NCBI GenBank assembly: GCA_002422045.1
Contig: DITG01000027.1
Span: 1 to 15,136, forward strand
Direction: 5' to 3'
DNA length: 15,136 nucleotides
DNA from: Acholeplasmataceae bacterium UBA6190
Lineage (GTDB): Bacteria > Bacillota_I > Bacilli_A > Acholeplasmatales > Acholeplasmataceae
Shown: one piece after another, positions 5,816 through 11,599 of the stretch
Layout: each line of letters starts with the position of its first letter
How positions within the stretch are numbered: position 1 is the first letter of the stretch
Made by a program: the position numbers and the translations under genes
Notes under the pieces: model-generated
Database searches by the model: none
The model's input: the letters and a program-made list of their open reading frames with translations, nothing else
What the model was told of the DNA's origin: nothing

Positions 5816-6466
5816 ATGATGAGGATTTGGATAGCAGGCGATTCGACAGCTTCCATCAAAAAAGCAGAGAAACGTCCTGAATATGGTTGGGGCGAATGCC
5901 TAAGCGCGTATTTGGGTGATGAGTATCTCGTTTTCAATCATGCTGAAAACGGGCGATCGACGAAATCTTTTCTCGATGAAGGCAGACTGGATGTCATCAG
6001 TCAAGGTATCAAAGCAGGTGATCTTCTGCTCATTCAGTTTGGACACAATGACCAGAAATCTGAAGATTTGAACCGTTATGCGGATGCTCGAAATGACTAT
6101 CCCAGAAACTTGAACATATTCATTGATGTCGCAAGACGCCATGGTGCGATTCCGATACTCCTCACATCGATATCAAGATGTGACTTCAAGGATGGATTGT
6201 TAAACCCTTTGACCCATCAGGATTATCCGAAAGCCATGAAAGCATTGGCGAAACAGGAAAATGTGATGTGCATCGATTTATTTGAAATCACACAAAGAAA
6301 ACTGAGCGCGCTCGGACCAGATCAGGCAAAAACCTACTTCCTACATTTGAATCCTGGGGATTCTATCCATTATCCACTGGGTATCAAAGACAATACGCAC
6401 TTGAATGAGAACGGTGCACGTTACATTGCTTCTATCATCGCAGATGTCATAAAAAATAGAGCCTAG
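5816..6466 (+). CDS. SGNH esterase, CE12 rhamnogalacturonan acetylesterase-like
   Basis: The 216-aa protein carries all SGNH blocks: GDSTAS with the nucleophile S10 (block I), an N-G-R-S-TKSF segment with N45-G46 (block II), FGHND with N78 (block III) and D192-x-x-H195 (DNTHLNENGA, block V). GDST at the N terminus and the EGR, QFGHND and DNTH surroundings match carbohydrate esterase family 12, which removes acetyl groups from rhamnogalacturonan and related sugars. There is no signal peptide, so it would act on imported oligosaccharides. An in-frame GTG at 5810 exists, but AAAGGA at 5801-5806 is spaced for the ATG at 5816. It is a single-gene unit, and the stop codon lies inside its terminator hairpin. 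Confidence 0.88.
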   Translation: MMRIWIAGDSTASIKKAEKRPEYGWGECLSAYLGDEYLVFNHAENGRSTKSFLDEGRLDVISQGIKAGDLLLIQFGHNDQKSEDLNRYADARNDYPRNLNIFIDVARRHGAIPILLTSISRCDFKDGLLNPLTHQDYPKAMKALAKQENVMCIDLFEITQRKLSALGPDQAKTYFLHLNPGDSIHYPLGIKDNTHLNENGARYIASIIADVIKNRA

Positions 6467-6476
6467 GCTCTTTTTT
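6451..6476 (+). terminator. Shared palindromic terminator between convergent genes
   Basis: AGAGCCTAGGCTCT (6458-6471) is a perfect 14-base palindrome, flanked by A-rich sequence on the left and TTTTTT on the right, so it can work in both directions. The TAG stop of the CE12 gene is inside it. The minus-strand 158-aa gene stops at its right edge. Confidence 0.8.
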
Positions 6477-6952
6477 CATGTTCTGATCATCAAATCTTTC
6501 AAATGAACCTTGAATTTGGGCAGTTGTTCCTGAAGTTGCATGGTTTTAATCCAATCCCCATCCATCATCTCAAGATGAATACTGGCAAACGGATCACTCG
6601 TGTGCATCGTATGTCGCATTTTAAGTACATCGACTTCCATCATGTGCACACACGAAAAACCAGCATGTGTCTGATTGCAGACTGCAATCGTTCTGAGGTA
6701 AGGTCCTTGGGGTTCGAGACGGATGCGGATTAAAGTATCAAATGTCGATTTCAGTTCGGCATTGGAAAAATAACTTAACTTCCGGTAGTCATACATATGC
6801 ACACATTTGATGAGATCATCACTGTTGAGTGTTACATGTTCGTTATTGAATTCAAGCAACTGTTGAAAGGATTGAGAACATTGGATATTCATGGTCTGCT
6901 TGTGATGGTCATAGTTCATCACAAACGCCCAGGGCATCGAAAAAGATGTCAT
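6476..6952 (-). CDS. Hypothetical protein, possibly PAS-like fold (158 aa)
   Basis: No family is recognised with confidence. The order of elements is reminiscent of a PAS sensor domain: a first strand AFVMNYD (residues 9-15), a helical stretch with QSFQQLLEF at 27-35, an SDDLIKCVHMYDYRKL segment at 44-59, and later strands IRIRLEP and YLRTIAVCN. There is no output domain, membrane helix or signal peptide. It also has many Met, His and Cys residues for its size. The start is well supported by AAGGAGG seven bases upstream of the ATG and by an extended -10 promoter. It is a single-gene unit, convergent with the CE12 gene. The PAS idea is weak. Confidence 0.6.
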   Translation of the reverse strand: MTSFSMPWAFVMNYDHHKQTMNIQCSQSFQQLLEFNNEHVTLNSDDLIKCVHMYDYRKLSYFSNAELKSTFDTLIRIRLEPQGPYLRTIAVCNQTHAGFSCVHMMEVDVLKMRHTMHTSDPFASIHLEMMDGDWIKTMQLQEQLPKFKVHLKDLMIRT

Positions 6953-6975
6953 GAATTCGCCTCCTTCATGCTCTG

Positions 6976-6984
6976 ATTATATCA
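6976..6984 (-). promoter_or_regulatory. Extended -10 promoter of the 158-aa protein gene
   Basis: On the minus strand the sequence reads TGATATAAT, identical to the -10 region of the Nudix, EEP and response regulator promoters. No -35 at proper spacing is clear. The ATG lies 24 bases downstream of it. Confidence 0.55.
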
Positions 6985-7033
6985 ATTCAATGCTATCAAA
7001 ATGATATCTGAATTCTTACGTTTTTGTGACATC

Positions 7034-7061
7034 AAAAAAGGGGTCGCTTTGGCGATCCCTT
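7034..7061 (-). terminator. Intrinsic terminator of the response regulator gene
   Basis: On the minus strand AAGGGATCGC pairs with GCGACCCCTT (one A-C mismatch) around a CAAA loop, followed by T residues. It begins 6 bases after the TAA stop. Confidence 0.85.
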
Positions 7062-7067
7062 CAAGTA

Positions 7068-7757
7068 TTAGAATTCTCCTAGTTTGTAACCAAATCCCCA
7101 CATGGTGACGACGACTTTGGGATTGGAGGGATCTACTTCGATCTTTTCCCTGAGTCTTCGGATATGGACATTAATGACATTGTCGTTGTAATAGTATTCT
7201 TCGCCCCAGACCGCACGGTACATCTGCTGTTTCGAGAATGTCTGGTCAGGATGGGTGATGAGCAGTTTCAATATTTCGAATTCCTTGAGCGTCAGTTCGA
7301 TGGGAACACCAAGTTTCTTCACTTCGAAATTGTTCATGTTCACTTCGATGTCGCCTGCAACATATTTTGGCTTGATCTCTTTTTCAATGGTGCGTTGAGC
7401 ACGTCTTAAGACGGCTTTGACTCTGGCAACCAGTTCGAGCATCGAAAATGGTTTCGCCAAATAGTCATCGGCACCGAGCCCAAGATTCACAGCTTTTTCA
7501 ACGTCGGAATCTTTGGTCGAAATGATGATGACAGGCACGTCACCTTTGGATCTGATGTGTCTGAGTACCTCTTCGCCGCTTTTGATGGGTAACATCAAAT
7601 CCAGCAACACAGCGTCATATTTGATGAGATCAAATTGCTTGATGGCTTCTTCTCCATTGAATACTGCTTTGACTTCAAACATTTCGTCTTTCAACTTGGA
7701 TTCGATGCTTCTGCTGATCATCACATTGTCTTCAACTATCAGTATTTTATGGCTCAT
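7068..7757 (-). CDS. OmpR/PhoB-family response regulator
   Basis: The 229-aa protein has an N-terminal receiver domain (residues 4-115) with the acidic pair E9-D10, the phosphoacceptor D53 (AVLLDLMLP), T81 and K102 (LAKPF). A winged-helix DNA-binding domain follows (about 130-229), with the typical ELTLKEFEIL, NVINVHIRRLREK and a final GFGYKLGEF. Every residue needed for phosphorylation is present, so it should be a working regulator. No histidine kinase lies next to it: the gene is a single-gene unit with its own terminator, and the stretch upstream is non-coding. It must be paired with a kinase elsewhere or be an orphan. The start uses an AAGGT site 7 bases upstream. Its targets cannot be told from the window. 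Confidence 0.93.
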   Translation of the reverse strand: MSHKILIVEDNVMISRSIESKLKDEMFEVKAVFNGEEAIKQFDLIKYDAVLLDLMLPIKSGEEVLRHIRSKGDVPVIIISTKDSDVEKAVNLGLGADDYLAKPFSMLELVARVKAVLRRAQRTIEKEIKPKYVAGDIEVNMNNFEVKKLGVPIELTLKEFEILKLLITHPDQTFSKQQMYRAVWGEEYYYNDNVINVHIRRLREKIEVDPSNPKVVVTMWGFGYKLGEF

Positions 7758-7826
7758 AGCGATACCTTGATCCTGGTTGGGACCTTTTCCTTTCGATGAA
7801 CGTTGTGTATGGATTGATTATGTATC

Positions 7827-7849
7827 ATTATATCATAGAATTTTGTCAA
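7827..7849 (-). promoter_or_regulatory. Promoter region of the response regulator gene
   Basis: TGATATAAT (7835-7827, minus strand) is a perfect extended -10. A perfect TTGACA lies at 7849-7844, but only 11 bases from that hexamer, too close for normal pairing. At 17-base spacing TTGACA would meet only GATACA. I favour the extended -10. The leader would be about 60 bases. Confidence 0.5.
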
Positions 7850-7870
7850 AAAGGACAGTTTTTATAGAAA

Positions 7871-7980
7871 TGCTCTGATGGCACGGGGGGATTGGCCATC
7901 AGAGCAGCTGCATGTTTGGATCGTTTGAAGACAAACAAAGGGAAGTGATCAAAGCAGGGGTCCAAAGCCATGATGTCAGC
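7871..7980. ncRNA. Candidate structured RNA: 12-bp hairpin plus branched stem
   Basis: Two adjacent, non-overlapping structures fill this stretch. The first is a perfect 12-bp inverted repeat, TGCTCTGATGGC (7871-7882) with GCCATCAGAGCA (7895-7906), with a 12-base loop containing six G on the plus strand. The second begins at the next base: GCTG (7907-7910) with CAGC (7977-7980), CATG (7911-7914) with CATG (7969-7972), TTTGGA (7915-7920) with TCCAAA (7961-7966), and an inner hairpin GTTTG-AAGA-CAAAC (7923-7936). Pairings are Watson-Crick, so the strand is not decided. On the minus strand a TATAAT at 7992-7987 would start RNA almost at 7980, and the 12-bp hairpin is followed by TTTCTAT. It could be a small RNA or a leader element of the response regulator. 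I recognise no known RNA family. Confidence 0.4.
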
Positions 7981-8021
7981 ATGACTATTATATATAATTT
8001 TATCTCACTTATTTCATACAT
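7899..8021 (-). CDS. Possible 40-aa single-helix membrane peptide
   Basis: A 40-codon frame starts MYEISEIKLYII and ends NDPNMQLL, with a continuous hydrophobic stretch at about residues 9-30, enough for one membrane helix. AAGGA lies upstream but only two or three bases from the ATG, which is closer than usual. The stop falls inside the 12-bp inverted repeat, and the frame overlaps the candidate structured RNA. The two readings compete: a structured RNA started at the TATAAT at 7992-7987 could not include the whole frame. I list it as a low-confidence alternative. Confidence 0.2.
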   Translation of the reverse strand: MYEISEIKLYIIVMLTSWLWTPALITSLCLSSNDPNMQLL

Positions 8022-8048
8022 ATTCCTTACTTTTTGATTAAGTGGAAC

Positions 8049-8075
8049 AAAAAAGACTGCTTGCGCAATCTTTTT
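8049..8075 (-). terminator. Intrinsic terminator of the LacI regulator gene
   Basis: On the minus strand AAAGATTGC pairs with GCAGTCTTT (one T-G pair) around a GCAA loop, followed by a T-run. The stop codon TAA of the regulator lies at the base of the stem. A second T-run on the other side could let it work in both directions. Confidence 0.85.
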
Positions 8076-9081
8076 AAGATTTGTGTTTTCGGCAGGAATC
8101 GCGAACGATGATTTCCGTATCGACGATGATCGGATCAATGACTCGGCCAATCGTACCATCGATCATCCCCAGCAATGTATCACATGCCAACTTACCAAAT
8201 GCCTCATAGTTTTGTCTGACCGTTGTCATTTTGGGCGTCAGAATCTCGCAAACCTGGAGATCGTCGAAACCGATGACTGAAACATCTTCTGGCACCTTGA
8301 ATCCATGCGTGTGCAAATAATTGATTGCTCCGACGGCCATCAGATCCGATACGGAACACACGGCTTCCGGTAATCCGTAAGTTTCAAAGATACGTTTCAT
8401 GTTCTGGTAGCCTTCTTCATAGCTGTAAGACTCATTGGAATGGTCTTTCAAGTAGATGGGATCCAGTCCTTTTTCTTTCATGAAATCGAGATAGGCTTTC
8501 AAACGATCATTACCGATGAAATTGGTATAAGATCCGTTGATGAATGCGATTTTCTTGTGTCCGAGTTCATAGAGGTATCTGCAAGAACGCTTGATCGAAT
8601 TATAGGAATCGGAATAGATGGAATTCGGTGCTTTCACGGTCGGATCGAGGGTAATCACTGCAAGTGAACTGGATCTCAGTTTGCTAATGGCTTCCTGATT
8701 GTCACCGCCAGATACGACCAAAACCGCATCGACATTTTTAGAATTACAATGTCTTAGGTAGTCAAGACCGCTGTCGGTATTGTGAGAAAGCAACAAAATG
8801 TCAAACCCCTTCAATTCGATGTTCTTTCGAAAAGATTCAAGAACACCGGAAAAGAATAAGTTTTTGAGACCGTATTCGACTTCATAGACAACGCCAACCG
8901 TGTTGGACCGTTTTCTGACCAGACTTTGGGCAGTTGCATTGGGCATATACCCTAAACTGTCAGCAACCTCCATCACGCGTTTTCGCGTTTTTTCACTGAT
9001 TTCTGCATAACCGTTGAGCGCTTTGGAAACTGTTGAGGTTGAAACTTTTGAAAGTTTCGCAATTTCATCGATGGTAACCAT
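8074..9081 (-). CDS. LacI-family transcriptional regulator
   Basis: The 335-aa protein has the LacI helix-turn-helix at residues 3-23 (TIDEIAKLSKVSTSTVSKAL) and the hinge segment with YMPNATAQSLVRKRSNTVGVV near 45-65. A periplasmic-binding-protein-like sugar-binding domain follows, ending with a conserved DVSVIGFDDLQVCEILTPKMTTVRQ block. It should bind an oligosaccharide or sugar inducer and control transcription. It follows the GH16-phosphorylase-GH5-GH30 genes on the same strand and has its own good promoter, so it most likely controls that beta-glucan operon and perhaps itself; this is inference from position. The length and all domains are normal. It ends in a strong terminator. Confidence 0.93.
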   Translation of the reverse strand: MVTIDEIAKLSKVSTSTVSKALNGYAEISEKTRKRVMEVADSLGYMPNATAQSLVRKRSNTVGVVYEVEYGLKNLFFSGVLESFRKNIELKGFDILLLSHNTDSGLDYLRHCNSKNVDAVLVVSGGDNQEAISKLRSSSLAVITLDPTVKAPNSIYSDSYNSIKRSCRYLYELGHKKIAFINGSYTNFIGNDRLKAYLDFMKEKGLDPIYLKDHSNESYSYEEGYQNMKRIFETYGLPEAVCSVSDLMAVGAINYLHTHGFKVPEDVSVIGFDDLQVCEILTPKMTTVRQNYEAFGKLACDTLLGMIDGTIGRVIDPIIVDTEIIVRDSCRKHKS

Positions 9082-9106
9082 GAAACATCACTTCCTATCT
9101 AGAAAC

Positions 9107-9134
9107 ATTGTAACAAAATAAACGTAAATCTCAA
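9107..9134 (-). promoter_or_regulatory. Promoter of the LacI regulator gene
   Basis: TTGAGA (9134-9129, minus strand) and TACAAT (9112-9107) are separated by 16 bases, each one mismatch from consensus, and TGT before the -10 gives an extended form. The LacI gene can therefore be expressed without the upstream glucan operon. Confidence 0.7.
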
Positions 9135-9151
9135 GTGCTTCTTCGAAAATC

Positions 9152-9165
9152 GGCAAACTTTAGCG
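9152..9165. promoter_or_regulatory. Possible LacI-type operator
   Basis: GGCAAACTTTAGCG is an imperfect palindrome with GC-x-AA and TT-x-GC half-sites, 17 bases upstream of the -35 of the LacI gene. Its size fits a LacI-family operator. It is the only candidate I see in this 97-base gap, and the operon's own promoter lies outside the window, so no second copy can be compared. Confidence 0.22.
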
Positions 9166-9178
9166 AAAAATATACCGT

Positions 9179-10507
9179 TTAAGACAAGATGAGCGAAACA
9201 ATCGAGTGTCCGATCATATCCAAGCCAATGCCATGACCTTCCAAAGACAGTGAAATACGACTGGATGCGTCGTTTTGATTTTGAATGACTGCGATGATCT
9301 TGCCATCCGGATTCTGATATGCGGTTGTAAATATGCCTTGAGGCAGATTGTGTGTGACATGGACGCGTTTTGCACCACGCTTGATGAATTTCGAGAAATG
9401 ACCGATGTAGTAATAGGAACTATTCACAGTGAGTTCATTGGTTTTTCTGTCTGCCAAAATCGGTGCATCACAGAAATTACCGACATGGTTAGGACCACCT
9501 TGTTCGTTTAGGATCAGATTCCATTCGATCCAACCTTCGACCCAGTTGTTCAGATCGCCAAAGATGTTTCTGCCATAACGTTCGCCTGTGTGCCAAGCGA
9601 GTGGTTTCGGACCACCTTCGATGCAACCTTCTGTGAAGACCAAATGCTTATCAGGAAAAAGTTCATGGACAACGGACATGTTTTCAAATGCTTCTGAGAC
9701 ATACCAGTGGTTGGCAATCCCCCAAATGTGTTCGCTTGCCTTAGGATCGGATAGCATGGTGGATGCGCGTTCGACGATGATGTCGCGGTTGTGGTCCCAG
9801 CCCAGAATCTTCAAGTCTTTGTCGTAAGCATGAACAGTGGGTCCGAGATAGTCTCTGACAAAATCACGTTCTTCTTCGGCCGTATAGATGCAAGAATCCC
9901 AAGTCTGGGTTGCTGCTGGTTCGTTTTGAACGCTGATCGCCCAAAAATCAATGTTGCGCTTTTTCATTTCTTGGACATATTTCACATAGTAGTTTGCCCA
10001 GGGTTGTTTGAATGCATCCAAGAGTTTGCCACCGAAATTCATGTTGTTGTTCGATTTCATCCAAGCTGGCGGAGACCATGGAGATGCGAGCAGTAACATC
10101 TCTTTCTGATACTGTTGTGCTTCCTTGATCATGGGAATGACCCATTTCTCTTCTCTTGAAATATCAAAGGTTTTCAGTTCTGAATCGCCTTCAGCAACAT
10201 ACGTATAATTTTCAAGTGAAAAGTCACAGGAGTGAATATGCGTTCTACCCATGTTGTAGCCAAGACCCGCTTCGGAGAAATAGGCTTTGGTGATGAAATC
10301 ACGTTTGTCTTTGGGTAAATTGTGGAATGTGTAGGCAGCGGATTCTGTGAATGCACCACCAAATCCGATGTGTGTCTGGTACTTTTTGTCGGGATTCACG
10401 ACAATCATGGGTACTGTCGTATCAAATGGTTTTTGAATGGCATCTTTGGATAATGTTTGCCAGCGTTCGCCTGTTTCTTTGGCTGTTCTGACGATTTGAA
10501 TATTCAT
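9179..10507 (-). CDS. GH30 family glycosidase (beta-glucosidase/beta-1,6-glucanase type)
   Basis: The 442-aa protein is a GH30 (glucosylceramidase-like) enzyme. Seen in order are GFGGAFTESAAY (48-59), NMGRTHIHSCDFS (85-97), ASPWSPPAWMKS (141-152), the acid/base E196 in SVQNEP, and the nucleophile E293 in VFTEGC. A short C-terminal beta domain follows. No signal peptide is present, so it works in the cytoplasm on imported sugars. GH30 members hydrolyse beta-glucosides or beta-1,6-glucan, so here it may remove beta-1,6 branches or terminal glucose from laminarin fragments; the linkage is inferred. The frame is open to 10543, but I use the ATG at 10507 because GAGGTGA lies about 7 bases upstream. 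It follows the GH5 gene after 72 bases. Confidence 0.9.
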   Translation of the reverse strand: MNIQIVRTAKETGERWQTLSKDAIQKPFDTTVPMIVVNPDKKYQTHIGFGGAFTESAAYTFHNLPKDKRDFITKAYFSEAGLGYNMGRTHIHSCDFSLENYTYVAEGDSELKTFDISREEKWVIPMIKEAQQYQKEMLLLASPWSPPAWMKSNNNMNFGGKLLDAFKQPWANYYVKYVQEMKKRNIDFWAISVQNEPAATQTWDSCIYTAEEERDFVRDYLGPTVHAYDKDLKILGWDHNRDIIVERASTMLSDPKASEHIWGIANHWYVSEAFENMSVVHELFPDKHLVFTEGCIEGGPKPLAWHTGERYGRNIFGDLNNWVEGWIEWNLILNEQGGPNHVGNFCDAPILADRKTNELTVNSSYYYIGHFSKFIKRGAKRVHVTHNLPQGIFTTAYQNPDGKIIAVIQNQNDASSRISLSLEGHGIGLDMIGHSIVSLILS

Positions 10508-10579
10508 TTGGTTCACCTCTATTTTATATTTCTTCCAATCCATCAGGAATGGGTTGTTTGTAAAACTCTGTTGCTTTTT

Positions 10580-11587
10580 TTAATGATAGTCATTTGGCAT
10601 GATGCCATGCTGGATGAGTCTCTTGAAATCCCAATCCAGATGACTTTCTCTTTCAATCCGATAACTCCAGAAATACCATCCGAAGGCATGTTCATAGGTC
10701 CATAGTTGTAAGGAAGCAAGGGATCGTTCAACCAGATTTTTTTCAAACTCATTGTTGTGTTTGAGTTTGTCATGAATGATACCCAGTGACCATTCACCGA
10801 CAATGACACGGACAAATGATTCCAATTCAAGAATCATCTGCTTGCGGCTCTCGATGACACCGATGTGTCCAAAGAAATCCTTACCCGTGATTTTTGGGTC
10901 AAAACAGTGATACAAATGAATATCAAAAGCGATATTCTTAAACTTGCCTGGCTTAAAGAATGTTTTCCATGAAAGATCATCGGGTCTGAATCCATCATGA
11001 AAGACAATGAGACCTTGGGTATGCTTGCGAATGGCTTTGTAGCTTTTTAGGTAAAATGACTGAAGCGTTTTGAGTGGAATCGTCCAATGAGGTTCATTCA
11101 AGACTTCAATGCCCAAAAATGATGGATAATTCGAGAATGTCATTGCGATTGTTTCCAGTTTTTCAACGGTCAAATCAATGTTTTTTTGATCCTTGTGCCA
11201 TTCAAGCTGATTGACAATGCCACCATTGTCAAACCCATTCTGACACCCTGGCGCCGTATGCAAATCCAAAAGCACCTTGATGTCGTACTCTGTCGCCCAT
11301 TCCATGGCGTGACGAATCCAAGGTAGTGCCGAATGATAGGGTGATTCGCCAAAGAGCCACCAAGGAATCGGTAGTCTCACATGGCTGATCCCAATCGATT
11401 TCAAATATTGAAAGTCTTTTTTCGTGATGAAGGAATTCCAATGCGCTTCAAGCGCTTGTTGGGCACTGGGATGATGGAGTGAAAAGTAAGTCTCATCAAC
11501 GCCATTTAGTCCTTCAAACAGGTGTGGTTTCATCCAGAATTCCAAAACGAACCATCCACCTAAGTTAACGCCTCTGATTTCAGACAT
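10580..11587 (-). CDS. GH5 exo-beta-1,3-glucanase-like (subfamily 9 type)
   Basis: The 335-aa cytoplasmic protein begins with RGVNLGGWFVLEFW (residues 5-18), the hallmark of the eukaryote-type exo-1,3-beta-glucanases in GH5. It continues with HVRLPIPWW (69-77), DLHTAPGCQNGFDNGG (108-123), the acid/base E165 in VLNEP, an HLYHCF segment (224-229), and the nucleophile E265 in VGEWS. All catalytic residues are present. Such enzymes release glucose from the non-reducing ends of beta-1,3-glucan or related oligosaccharides. Without a signal peptide it would act on imported chains. The start has AAGGAG 8 bases upstream, 12 bases after the phosphorylase stop, so the genes are one operon. Subfamily assignment is by motif memory only. 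Confidence 0.88.
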   Translation of the reverse strand: MSEIRGVNLGGWFVLEFWMKPHLFEGLNGVDETYFSLHHPSAQQALEAHWNSFITKKDFQYLKSIGISHVRLPIPWWLFGESPYHSALPWIRHAMEWATEYDIKVLLDLHTAPGCQNGFDNGGIVNQLEWHKDQKNIDLTVEKLETIAMTFSNYPSFLGIEVLNEPHWTIPLKTLQSFYLKSYKAIRKHTQGLIVFHDGFRPDDLSWKTFFKPGKFKNIAFDIHLYHCFDPKITGKDFFGHIGVIESRKQMILELESFVRVIVGEWSLGIIHDKLKHNNEFEKNLVERSLASLQLWTYEHAFGWYFWSYRIERESHLDWDFKRLIQHGIMPNDYH

Positions 11588-11599
11588 GACGGTTTCTCC

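Noticed and set aside
7827..7849. Perfect TTGACA and perfect TATAAT together before the response regulator
   Set aside because: The spacer is only 11 bases, so they cannot act as one normal promoter; only the extended -10 is kept.
7899..8159. 86-codon minus-strand frame through the end of the LacI gene
   Set aside because: Its first half overlaps the real LacI C terminus and terminator; only the 40-codon inner start was kept, at low confidence.
10508..10543. Twelve-residue N-terminal extension of the GH30 gene
   Set aside because: The frame is open to 10543, but the strong GAGGTGA site is placed for the ATG at 10507, and the extra residues do not look like part of the family.
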